Positions 6,159 through 12,357 are shown, numbered from the stretch's first letter. The stretch: 13,215 nucleotides of DNA from DASXTS01 sp036505275 (GCA_036505275.1 DASXTS010000043.1:1-13215); one strand, 5' to 3'. Notes: generated from the letters alone by a model not told the origin. Made by a program: numbers and translations.

Positions 6159-6245
6159 GCGGTGACCGAGTGCCTCGAGCGTGGGCACGACATCGTCCCA
6201 TACGGATCCGTCGAGCCACAGGCCAGCAATGAGCAGGATGTCCAT
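6159..6245 (-). pseudogene. 5' stub of an alpha/beta-hydrolase gene
   Basis: An ATG 2 nt after the stop of the DinB gene opens a frame beginning MDILLIAGLWLDGSVWDDVV and continuing PTLEALGHR. This is the characteristic start of small alpha/beta hydrolases (strand 1, oxyanion loop, then a helix). After 29 residues the similarity stops: the expected proline-glycine loop, the G-x-S-x-G nucleophile elbow and the catalytic Asp/His are absent, and GNAT begins about 110 nt later. The open frame continues to 5394 only as a shadow of the GNAT gene. I infer that an internal deletion removed most of the hydrolase gene while leaving its operonic junction with the DinB gene intact. Confidence 0.6.
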
Positions 6246-6247
6246 GA

Positions 6248-7048
6248 TCAGTTCTCTTTCTCCAGTGAGGTCAGATCACCCTCGGCATAGAGCCGGTGTT
6301 CCCATTCCTCGTTGAGGACGATGCGGAGACATTCCTTGAATGGGAAGCTCTCCATCCGGGGCCAGCCGGGCTCGGTGTGAGTCACCTCGGAGGCGAGTTG
6401 CTCGTCGGTGAGTGACTCCATGACGTGGCGGACCATCGCCTGGCGTTCGCGTCGGACCGTGAGCACCTCGTCGAGCGAGGGTCGTGCCTCGCGATCCCAC
6501 GGGATACCGTCCCACCCGGGCGCTTCGTCCCACGGCAGGTCCAGCTGGTGCCACGGCGAGGCGTTGCCGAGGATCATGCGGCCCACCCAGGCAGCGCTGG
6601 CGAAGTTGAGGTGCCGCAGGGTCTGGATGAAGGACCACTCGCCGTCGACGCTGCGGTGGAGGGCCCCTTCGGGGAGCCTCCTCGCACGCGCGACGGTGCC
6701 ATCCCACAGCCGCTCGAGGATTGCCCACGCCTGACGGAACCCGTCGGTGTCGTCGGGGCGCATCCTCGCCCGCTCAGGCATGCGACGGTTCAGTTCGGCG
6801 TCGACGAGCGGGGCGATGTCGACGCCGTTCACAACGACGTTCTGTAGCTCGCCGCTGATCTCGACGTCGACCAGCTCGACGCCGCGCATACGGCTTCCTT
6901 TGAACAGGGCGCCGCGGACCTGCGCCCCGCTGAGGTCGACTGCGCACATGCTGGCGTCATTGAGGTACACCCGGGTGAAGGTGGCGCCCCGGAGGCTCAC
7001 GCGCTCGAAGCGTGCTCCGGTGAGATCCTGCTCGCGGAACTCGGTCAT
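6248..7048 (-). CDS. DinB family protein with N-terminal pentapeptide repeats
   Basis: 266 aa from ATG 7048. The first ~60 residues are pentapeptide repeats, A(D/N)LxX style, forming a right-handed beta-helix: FREQDLTGARFERVSLRGAT and onward to DLSGAQVRGALFKGSRMRG. A linker with NGVDIAPLVDAELNRRMPER follows. The C-terminal two thirds is a DinB-type four-helix bundle, with VDGEWSFIQTLRHLNFASAA and the late motif NEEWEHRLYAEGDL; the His residues of RHLNFA and WEHRLYAE are likely metal ligands. DinB-like proteins include thiol-dependent transferases, but this fusion has no assigned reaction. GTG 7057 and ATG 7054 are in frame. I prefer 7048 because the family begins MTEFRE and because TAACGT (7061-7056) lies 7 nt before it, fitting a leaderless start; no Shine-Dalgarno is present. 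It heads the operon with the hydrolase stub and GNAT gene. Confidence 0.85.
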   Translation of the reverse strand: MTEFREQDLTGARFERVSLRGATFTRVYLNDASMCAVDLSGAQVRGALFKGSRMRGVELVDVEISGELQNVVVNGVDIAPLVDAELNRRMPERARMRPDDTDGFRQAWAILERLWDGTVARARRLPEGALHRSVDGEWSFIQTLRHLNFASAAWVGRMILGNASPWHQLDLPWDEAPGWDGIPWDREARPSLDEVLTVRRERQAMVRHVMESLTDEQLASEVTHTEPGWPRMESFPFKECLRIVLNEEWEHRLYAEGDLTSLEKEN

Positions 7049-7108
7049 GGACATCACGTTAGGACCAGTTCCGGACGATCCACTTCCGGGTCATCTCGTG
7101 ACCGTTGC

Positions 7109-7121
7109 GCGCTTCGAGCGC
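7109..7121 (-). terminator. Small hairpin downstream of the LtrA gene
   Basis: GCGCT-TCG-AGCGC gives a 5-bp stem 80 nt past the LtrA stop codon (7202), in the 150-bp gap before the DinB start. No T run; weak candidate. Confidence 0.22.
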
Positions 7122-7201
7122 CGTCCTGTGTCGTGTGGCGAACGTGGGTGAGGTTGCGAGTTCTTGCAGATCACGCATGGTTGCTCGTCACGTCGCGGTC
7201 C

Positions 7202-8413
7202 CTAGGTGCCGCGGAGGCTGCGTCGGACGGGCGCATAGCGGGTGGTCTCGACGACGATCAGGGCGGCCATTATGACCACCAAGCCGGCCAGCCCGGCAAG
7301 CGGTGGGAGGACGGCGGCGGCTGGCAGGGCGGCCAAGAGCACGCAGGTCGCCACCAGCCGTGGCAGGCTCAGCGCGCTGTGCATGCGGCGCTTGAACAGC
7401 AGCTGCCCGGCGAGGTACAGCGCGACGCCGCCGAAGAGCGAGAGCGCGTAGAAGGCGCCCAGCGGCTTGCTCTCACCGGCGTGCGCCAGCACGCCCTCGA
7501 CGCCGACGGCGGCGAGCACGATGCCGGCAACGATTGGAAAATGCCCAAAGGTGTAGGCCTCGACGGCCAGGTCGACCCTGGCTTGGCCCCGCACCTCGAC
7601 GAGCCGGTGCTCGGCCGCGAGCGACACCATGTCGAAGTAAAGCCACCACAGGCAAACGGCGGCGGCAACGCCCAGGATGGCCGCGAACAACAGCGGCGCG
7701 CTGATGGGCTGGTCGGCGGCGCCCACACCGATCGCCACGACCGACTCGCCGATCGCCAGGATGATGAACAGGCCGTGCCGTTCGGTCAAGTGCACCGGGC
7801 TGTGCAGCCGCCAGTTGCCGTGCCTGGAGGCGACATAGGCGCCGACCCAGTCCACCAGGAGGGCAACTGCGAACAGCAGCGTCTGTGTCCAGCCACCCAG
7901 CAGCGCCCCGGACACCAACAAGGCCGCGCCCGCCATCATGGGCAGCCAGGTGATCGCGACCTGATGCCGCAGCCCGGGGTCATCGGTGGCGGCCACGGCG
8001 TAGACCGTGAGGTGCACGCAGCGGACCAGCAGGTAGGCGCACACCAGCACGAGGGGGCCGTTCAGGCCGCCGGGCGCGTCCTGCCACGCCTCGGGAATGG
8101 TCAAGGCGACCACGAACATCGCCGCCATCGCCACGACCATTCCCGCCCGCAGGAGACCCTCGTCAGCCCGCGCCTGATTCCCGAGCCAGGTGTAGCTGGA
8201 CCAGGTCCCCCACAGCAGCGCGAGCATCAGCAGCCCCTGGAGCACGCCGTGAGCGCTGTGCCCATGCGCCATGTAGCCGGTGATCTGCGTTACCGCGAAG
8301 ACGTAGACCAGGTCGAAGAACAGCTCGATGGTCGTCGCCCGATGGTCCTCGCTGGTGGGGCGAATGCCTCCCAAGACCCTGCCGCGTCGCTGCGCCTGGC
8401 GCTGCTCAACCAC
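7202..8413 (-). CDS. Low temperature requirement protein A (LtrA) family membrane protein
   Basis: 403 aa. The family signature is clear: ATTIELFFDLVYVFAVTQIT (26-45) at the first membrane helix, and HLTERHGLFIILAIGESVVA (208-227) in the middle, followed by further hydrophobic helices; about 10-12 membrane segments in all. LtrA was named from Listeria mutants unable to grow in the cold. Its molecular role is not established, and most actinobacterial copies are uncharacterised. I start at GTG 8413, which has GGGAGGAGG 6 nt upstream. An in-frame ATG at 8446 would add 11 charged residues that include this ribosome binding site, so it is less likely. The gene is followed by about 150 bp before the DinB gene, so it may be transcribed on its own. 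Upstream lies a decayed transposase. Confidence 0.92.
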   Translation of the reverse strand: MVEQRQAQRRGRVLGGIRPTSEDHRATTIELFFDLVYVFAVTQITGYMAHGHSAHGVLQGLLMLALLWGTWSSYTWLGNQARADEGLLRAGMVVAMAAMFVVALTIPEAWQDAPGGLNGPLVLVCAYLLVRCVHLTVYAVAATDDPGLRHQVAITWLPMMAGAALLVSGALLGGWTQTLLFAVALLVDWVGAYVASRHGNWRLHSPVHLTERHGLFIILAIGESVVAIGVGAADQPISAPLLFAAILGVAAAVCLWWLYFDMVSLAAEHRLVEVRGQARVDLAVEAYTFGHFPIVAGIVLAAVGVEGVLAHAGESKPLGAFYALSLFGGVALYLAGQLLFKRRMHSALSLPRLVATCVLLAALPAAAVLPPLAGLAGLVVIMAALIVVETTRYAPVRRSLRGT

Positions 8414-8499
8414 GCCAGCCCTCCTCCCACGGTCCGCTTGCAGCATAGGGCCCGGGGCGAAGCGGACGATGTCAGCGGGAATAACGGCGGCTGATCTTC

Positions 8500-8700
8500 A
8501 CGGCCAACGTCGACACCGTTGCGGCAGGACGGGCAGCGTGCCGCCGCCGCATCCGCGGTCACCACCTGTACCACCCGGGCCCCATCGGCTGCCAGGTCGA
8601 CACGCGCGACCGCTACACCCGTGCAGCCCAAACCACAGCGTCGTACCGTGTTCCAAGGCCCGTTCGTCGAATACGCGCGGTTGCGGCTCAACGCCCGAGC
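8500..8700 (-). pseudogene. Remnant of an ISL3-like transposase N-terminus
   Basis: Read on the minus strand, the stretch gives ALSRNRAYSTNGPWNTV, then GCTGVAVARVDLAADGARVV and QVVTADAAAARCPSC. This resembles the beginning of ISL3-family transposases: a strand-rich segment followed by the first C-x-x-C of the zinc-binding domain. After CPSC the similarity fades, and the conserved second Cys pair, the helix-turn-helix and the DDE domain are absent; the LtrA gene begins about 90 bp further on. No start codon or ribosome binding site suits it. The assignment rests on pattern memory, so it is moderate. If right, it is a one-ended scar of an insertion between the LtrA and bactofilin-like genes. 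The rest of 8414-8764 shows no gene. Confidence 0.42.
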
Positions 8701-8764
8701 GATGGCCGCCCCGTCGAGAGCGAGTTGAAAAGGCTCGTCCCGTCTACGTCGAAAGGTGGTCGGC

Positions 8765-9646
8765 ATGCGTCGACTCATAATCATCGGAGTCGCTTTCGCG
8801 TTTGCGGTCGGCTTCACACCCGCCGCGACAGCGCAAGGGCAAGGGGGTCAGGAGGCGGAGCCATTCGTCGTCCTGTCCGGTCCCGCCGACGTGCCGGCCG
8901 GCCGGCAGGTCGGCGACCTCGTCGTCTTTCACGGCTCATCGATTGTCGACGGAACGGTCGACGGGTCGCTGACCGCGTTCGACGCGCCGGTCACCATCTC
9001 CGGCCGAGTCGTCGGGGATGTCGTCGTCTTCAACGGGCGGGTGGAACTGCGCGGCGGCGCCGAGGTCACCGGCGACGTCGTCTCGCAGTCCGACCCGGTC
9101 GTGGCGCCGGGGGCGAGGATCGGCGGCACCACCAAACGGGTGCAAACCAGCGTCGATCGGTGGGAATTGGAATGGGCCGGTCGGATCGCGTTCTGGATTG
9201 CCGTCTCGGTGTCGACCCTCGTCCTGGGCCTGCTGTTGATCTGGCTGCTCGGGGCAGGCGCTGGACGGGTCGTGCAGGCGGCGCGGACGGCGATCGCAGC
9301 GGCCATCGGTTGGGGGCTGCTGGCATTCCTCGGCCTGCCGATCCTGGCCGTCATCGCCCTGGTGACAGTCGTCGGTCTGCCGCTCGGCCTGGTCGTCCTG
9401 GCGGCCCTCGGACTCATCTACACAATTGGCTACACCGCCACGGCGTTCATCCTCGGTCGGCAGATCGTGCGCCAGTCGACGCCGTGGGCCCTCGCCTTCC
9501 TCGTCGGCTGGGCAATCTTGCGGTTGCTGGCACTTATCCCAATTGTCGGCGGCTTGATCTGGTTTGTGGCGGTCGTCTTTGGCCTCGGTGCATTGACTGT
9601 CGTCATGTTGAGAAGCCGCGCCGGGCGCCAACCGGTACCCGCCTGA
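8765..9646 (+). CDS. Secreted/membrane bactofilin-like (polymer-forming) protein
   Basis: 293 aa. Residues 1-23 are a Sec signal peptide (basic start, hydrophobic core, ATA cleavage site). Residues 34-122 are a short right-handed beta-helix of the bactofilin/polymer-forming type: the units GDLVVFHGSSIVDGTVDGSL and GDVVVFNGRVELRGGAEVTG recur with about 34-residue spacing. Hydrophobic helices follow at about 141-163, 173-200, 201-231 and 240-282, so the repeat domain should be outside and the C-terminal half in the membrane. The function of this architecture is not known; an envelope scaffold is an inference. I use ATG 8765, with AAAGGTGG upstream; GTG 8756 is in frame but would place the ribosome binding site inside the gene. 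The gene stands alone: a transposase stub precedes it, and the truncated SDR directly follows. Confidence 0.82.
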   Translation: MRRLIIIGVAFAFAVGFTPAATAQGQGGQEAEPFVVLSGPADVPAGRQVGDLVVFHGSSIVDGTVDGSLTAFDAPVTISGRVVGDVVVFNGRVELRGGAEVTGDVVSQSDPVVAPGARIGGTTKRVQTSVDRWELEWAGRIAFWIAVSVSTLVLGLLLIWLLGAGAGRVVQAARTAIAAAIGWGLLAFLGLPILAVIALVTVVGLPLGLVVLAALGLIYTIGYTATAFILGRQIVRQSTPWALAFLVGWAILRLLALIPIVGGLIWFVAVVFGLGALTVVMLRSRAGRQPVPA

Positions 9647-9697
9647 ACGATCGCCGGCCAGTCCTCTCAGTGCGGGAAGGCGGGCGGGGCGGTCCGG

Positions 9698-10378
9698 ACA
9701 ACATCGGGCATCGGCAAGGCCGCCGCGCTCACCCTCGCCGAGCACGGCGCCACCGTGCTGGTGCACGGCCGCGACGCCGACCGTGGCGCCCGGGTCGTTC
9801 ACCAGATCGAACAGGGCGGCGGGCACGCGCGTTTCGTCGCCGCCGACCTGAGCAACCCGGTCGCCGTCGCCCAGCTCGCCGGCGAGGTGGGGCCAATCGA
9901 CATCCTGGTCAACAACGCCGGCTCATCCTGGTTCGGGCCCAGCAACGAACTCGACACCGCCACCTACGACCGGCTATTCGACGGCAACGTCCGCTCCGCC
10001 TACCTGCTCACCGCAGCCCTGGCACCGGCCATGGCCGGCAACGGCGGAGGCGTCATCATCAACTTGGCCAGCATGGCCGCCGCCATCGGCCTGCCCGGCG
10101 GCGCCGCCTACAGCGCGACCAAAGCCGCGCTGGTCGCCATGACCCGCTCCTGGGCGGCCGAATACGGCGCCAGCGGCGTGCGGGTCAACGCCGTCGCGCC
10201 CGGCCCTGTCTTCACCGAAGGCGCACAAAACACCATCGCCCTCGCCAAGACCACCCTGCTCAACCGCGCCGCGCAACCCGAAGAGATCGCCGAGACGATC
10301 ACCTTCCTGGCCTCACCGCGCGCCGGCTACATCACCGGCGCCACCATCGCCGTCGACGGTGGTCGAACGGCTGTCTAA
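9698..10378 (+). pseudogene. 5'-truncated short-chain dehydrogenase/reductase (SDR)
   Basis: From TSGIGKAAALTLAEHGATVL onward this is a normal classical SDR: DILVNNAGSS (NNAG motif), INLASMAAAIGLPGG (catalytic Ser region), AYSATKAALV (Y-x-x-x-K), VRVNAVAPGPV and the C-terminal GYITGATIAVDGGR. The N-terminus is wrong. The first beta-strand and the first half of the NAD(P)-binding T-G-x-x-x-G-I-G loop are replaced by VRT, and the frame runs back without any ATG/GTG/TTG to the stop of the preceding gene (9646). The first usable start is GTG 9755, which would discard the whole cofactor-binding loop. No ribosome binding site is present. It therefore cannot make a standard active SDR and is called a pseudogene. 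The join to foreign sequence near 9698 looks like a deletion or recombination point rather than a point mutation. Confidence 0.72.
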
Positions 10379-10417
10379 CCCACGACTGCTGCCCCACGCC
10401 ACGGACAGGTAACCGTG

Positions 10418-10672
10418 ATGGCCGGAAGCACCGTGCTAGGCCTCAGCCTCGACGCCCACGACGCAGTCAGAGTGGCCCGGTTCTGGGCCGCCGCGCTCGG
10501 ACGCCAACTCGCCGACGGCGCCAACGCCATGACGCAGTCGTCCTGCCCAGCGACCTGGCCACCGCCGGCCCACGGCTGGCCTTCCATCAAGAACCCGAAG
10601 GCAAGACCGTCAAGAACCGCGTCCACCTCGACCTCATCACCACCGACCTCGACGGTGAATCCGCACGGTTGA
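10418..10672 (+). pseudogene. VOC/glyoxalase-like gene with a frameshift and lost 3' end
   Basis: It begins with ATG 10418 (GTG 10415 also possible): MAGSTVLGLSLDAHDAVRVA and RFWAAALGRQLADGANA match the first beta-alpha unit of glyoxalase-like (VOC) proteins. Near 10529-10531 the reading moves to another frame, where DAVVLPSDLATAGPRLAFHQ and EPEGKTVKNRVHLDLITTDL continue the same fold without a gap. A net one-base loss (or two-base gain) explains it. After DGESARL (about 10672) the expected second half (G-A-x-R, then the D-P-x-G-N-x-F-x-L end) is missing, and unrelated sequence follows. It lies 39 bp after the truncated SDR, so the two may once have been one operon. Sequencing error could explain the frameshift but not the missing end. 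Confidence 0.68.
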
Positions 10673-10747
10673 GCACAGGACCCCGGCTACAGACCTCCGG
10701 TCTCTTGCTGGCGCACGGCCGGTTCAAGATCATGAGTGCGGCAAGTT

Positions 10748-10797
10748 TCGGCGTACAGGTTGATGTGCACAGGTAGGTCCGGCTGAACGTGCACAGC
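10748..10797 (+). repeat. Left copy of a 50-bp inverted repeat flanking the reductase gene
   Basis: Aligned without gaps to the reverse complement of 11577-11626, about 38 of 50 positions match. The ends are best conserved: TCGGCGTAC at the outer end and ACGTGCAC at the inner end, with a second GTGCAC in between. On the minus strand it can be read as VHVQPDLPVHINLYAE, which resembles the reading of the right copy. Confidence 0.6.
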
Positions 10798-10913
10798 CTG
10801 TCGTATCCAGGCGGAGGCGACCCTGATCACCGTCCGTGCTGGCACCGGCCCTCACGACGGCAGGGTGCGTGGCAGGTGTCGAGACGGCCGGGCCGGCTCC
10901 GACTATTTCTTGA

Positions 10914-10931
10914 CGGCGCCGGACGGCGCCG
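10914..10931 (+). promoter_or_regulatory. GC hairpin just upstream of the reductase ribosome binding site
   Basis: CGGCGCCG (10914-10921), GA, CGGCGCCG (10924-10931). Each half is itself a palindrome, so the pair can fold into one stem. It ends 13 nt before GGAGG (10945-10949) and could influence translation or stop readthrough. Function not known. Confidence 0.35.
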
Positions 10932-10955
10932 GCGAGGGGGCCTAGGAGGTTGGCG

Positions 10956-11528
10956 ATGAGCAAGGTCGTGCTGGACGTGTCGATGTCGCTGGACGGGTTC
11001 ACCGCCGGCCCGAACGTCCGGGAGGCAGAGCCGATGGGCGACGGCGGCGAACGCCTACACGCATGGATGGCCGGGAACGGCCCCGACGGCCAGATCGACC
11101 TCGGCGTACGCCGAGAAGTGGACGCGACCGTTGGCGCCACGATCATCGGACGGCGCACGTTCGATCTTGGCGTGGGCCCGTGGGGTGGCACGCCATGGCC
11201 GGGTGTACCTGGCTTCGTGGTCACCCATCGGCCGCGGCAGGACCTGCTCGGCGACAACGGCGGCGTGTTTGCCTTCGACGGCCTGGACGCTGCGGTCCGA
11301 CGCGCCAAGCAGGCCGCGCAGCATAAGGACGTCCTGGTGCTAGGCGCGGATATCGCCCGGCAGTTGCTCCGAACAGACCTGCTCGACGAGGTACGAATCC
11401 ACCTCGTTCCGCTCCTGCTGGGCGGTGGAACACCGCTGTTCGACGGGGAGCAGGCCGAGTTGGTTCCAGAAGGCAAGCCGGTCACGGGAACCGTGACCCA
11501 CCCACGCTTCCGTGTCACCAACGCCTAG
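10956..11528 (+). CDS. Dihydrofolate reductase / RibD C-terminal family protein
   Basis: 190 aa, full length for the family. Visible motifs are VVLDVSMSLDGFTAGPN (4-20), the conserved first strand and loop; TIIGRRTFDLG (62-72), the G-R-x-T-F motif at the nucleotide-binding site; VLVLGADIARQLL (126-138); and DEVRIHLVPLLLGGGTPLFD (144-163), the family's closing signature. These proteins share the fold of DHFR and of the RibD reductase domain and usually bind NADPH; the substrate of stand-alone members like this is generally unknown. ATG 10956 has GGAGG 6 nt upstream. The gene is intact while the genes on both sides are broken, and it lies between two inverted 50-bp repeats, so it may have arrived as a unit. 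A palindrome follows the stop. Confidence 0.9.
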   Translation: MSKVVLDVSMSLDGFTAGPNVREAEPMGDGGERLHAWMAGNGPDGQIDLGVRREVDATVGATIIGRRTFDLGVGPWGGTPWPGVPGFVVTHRPRQDLLGDNGGVFAFDGLDAAVRRAKQAAQHKDVLVLGADIARQLLRTDLLDEVRIHLVPLLLGGGTPLFDGEQAELVPEGKPVTGTVTHPRFRVTNA

Positions 11529-11539
11529 CGCCGACGTCA

Positions 11540-11557
11540 CCGGTCGGATCCGACCGG
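11540..11557 (+). terminator. 18-bp perfect palindrome after the reductase gene
   Basis: CCGGTCGGATCCGACCGG, 11 nt after the stop codon. As RNA it folds into a 7-bp stem with a GATC loop. There is no T run. A terminator is the simplest reading; a protein-binding site is possible. Confidence 0.5.
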
Positions 11558-11576
11558 AAGAAGCGCCACCCTGCTC

Positions 11577-11626
11577 GCCGTGCACGTCTATCCGTACACG
11601 GCTGTGCACCTTAACCCGTACGCCGA
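11577..11626 (-). repeat. Right copy of the 50-bp inverted repeat flanking the reductase gene
   Basis: Reverse complement of the left copy (10748-10797) at about 76% identity, with no gap. On the plus strand it can be read as VHVYPYTAVHLNPYAD. Nine of 16 residues match the left copy's reading and some base differences are synonymous or conservative, so the repeats may derive from a coding part of a mobile element. Confidence 0.6.
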
Positions 11627-11780
11627 CAGCATGAGTGGTGGTGTGTCGCGGTGTAGCCAGGGCGATTGCGTTGTCGGATGTCGGGTGCCGTGATCTGCAT
11701 GTTCGTGGGCAGCGGCGGCACGGTGAGAAGCGGCTGAACCCCGATCGGTGATCATGGAGTTCTCGACGCCTCGCAACACC

Positions 11781-11960
11781 GAAGGCCCCCCACCCCGGTC
11801 CTGGCCGTCGGCGACGGCGCGCTGGGCTTCTGGGCCGCGCTGCGCGAGGTCTTCCCAGGCACCCGCGACAGCGGGACTGGGTGCACAAGACAGCCAACGT
11901 GCTCGCCGCGCTGTTGAGTCGGCTCATCCCGGCGCGAAGGCGGCGCTGGGCGCCCAGGCA
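11781..11960 (+). pseudogene. IS256-family (mutator-type) transposase fragment, frameshifted
   Basis: Three short pieces, each in a different frame, follow each other in the order found in IS256-family transposases. The first is VLAVGDGALGFWAALREVFP with GTR (11799-11867), the conserved second catalytic Asp region G-D-G-x-x-G-F-W. The second is DWVHKTANVLAAL (about 11876-11914), matching the usual C-W-x-H-K-x-x-N-V-L. The third is SAHPGAKAALGAQ (11919-11957). The expected RCW before VHK is damaged. The N-terminal domain, the first Asp and the C-terminal catalytic Glu region are absent. It is a decayed internal piece with at least two frameshifts, located just upstream of the ArsR promoter. 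Confidence 0.78.
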
Positions 11961-12014
11961 GCCCCGCCGCCGGCCTGGCCATACGGCACGGGACAGGACG
12001 CTTCGCTCGTCAGG

Positions 12015-12044
12015 TCGACAGGCAAGTAGCGGCTTGCATATACT
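12015..12044 (+). promoter_or_regulatory. Promoter of the ArsR-VOC pair, probably leaderless, with inverted repeat
   Basis: TCGACA (12015-12020), 18-nt spacer, TATACT (12039-12044). The GTG start at 12052 lies 7 nt after the -10, where transcription should begin, so the mRNA would be leaderless; no Shine-Dalgarno is visible. GCAAG-N6-CTTGC (12022-12037) lies in the spacer and is a candidate autoregulatory operator. Confidence 0.6.
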
Positions 12045-12051
12045 CGTCGCT

Positions 12052-12357
12052 GTGGCTGACGTCTACCAGGCTTTGGCCGACCCCACGCGCCGGAAGATCC
12101 TCGACGAGTTGACCGAGCGTGACGGCCAGACCCTGTTCGAGATCTGCTCACGACTGGCCATGAAGCATCGACTCACCTCATCACGCCAGGCTGTCTCCCA
12201 ACATCTCGATGTACTGGAAGGCGCCGGCCTGATCGTCACCCGCCGGGTGGGTCGCTACAAGTTCCACCACTTTGACAGACAGCCGCTGGAGCACATCGCC
12301 GACCGATGGCTCAAGCCCGACCCACAAAGGAGATCCGATGAGAATCCACCTGACTAG
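12052..12357 (+). CDS. ArsR family (winged helix) transcriptional regulator
   Basis: 101 aa, normal length. The start ADVYQALADPTRRKILDELT is the classic ArsR opening (A-L-A-D-P-T-R-R-x-I-L). The recognition helix is in SSRQAVSQHLDVLEGAGLI (43-61), followed by the wing VTRRVGRYKFHHFD. Only one Cys is present (C32, in EICSRL), and there is no C-x-C metal site, so this is probably not a metal sensor but one of the ArsR-like regulators that sit with glyoxalase-like or SRPBCC genes and respond to small molecules or act as simple repressors. The GTG start fits a leaderless transcript from TATACT. The last 20 nt overlap the next gene, so the pair is one operon and the VOC protein is the likely target or partner. 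Start codon choice is well supported by family alignment. Confidence 0.9.
   Translation: MADVYQALADPTRRKILDELTERDGQTLFEICSRLAMKHRLTSSRQAVSQHLDVLEGAGLIVTRRVGRYKFHHFDRQPLEHIADRWLKPDPQRRSDENPPD

Larger units (their letters stand above)
10673..10955. other. Non-coding stretch with the left flanking repeat and a GC hairpin
   Basis: It contains unrelated sequence after the broken VOC gene, the left copy of an inverted repeat (10748-10797), and a GC-rich hairpin (10914-10931) before the ribosome binding site of the reductase gene. No promoter with a credible -10 was found. Confidence 0.45.
11529..12051. other. Intergenic stretch with the right flanking repeat and an IS256 remnant
   Basis: No intact gene. 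It contains the palindrome at 11540-11557, the right copy of the inverted repeat (11577-11626), unassigned sequence (11627-11780), the IS256 transposase fragment (about 11781-11960) and the ArsR promoter (12015-12044). Confidence 0.55.

Noticed and set aside
5394..6245. 283-codon minus frame starting at the hydrolase ATG
   Set aside because: Only the first 29 residues resemble a hydrolase; the rest is out of frame with the well-supported GNAT gene.
7133..8494. 453-codon plus frame opposite LtrA
   Set aside because: Gln/His/Asp-rich antisense shadow of a membrane protein.
8725..10776. 683-codon plus frame across three genes
   Set aside because: Composition is extreme in Arg, and it is a shadow of the bactofilin-like and SDR frames. 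Only a short part (10531-10672) is meaningful, as the shifted second half of the broken VOC gene.
10912..10931. 10-bp direct repeat GACGGCGCCG as a tandem-repeat element
   Set aside because: Only two units in GC-rich DNA; better described as a hairpin.
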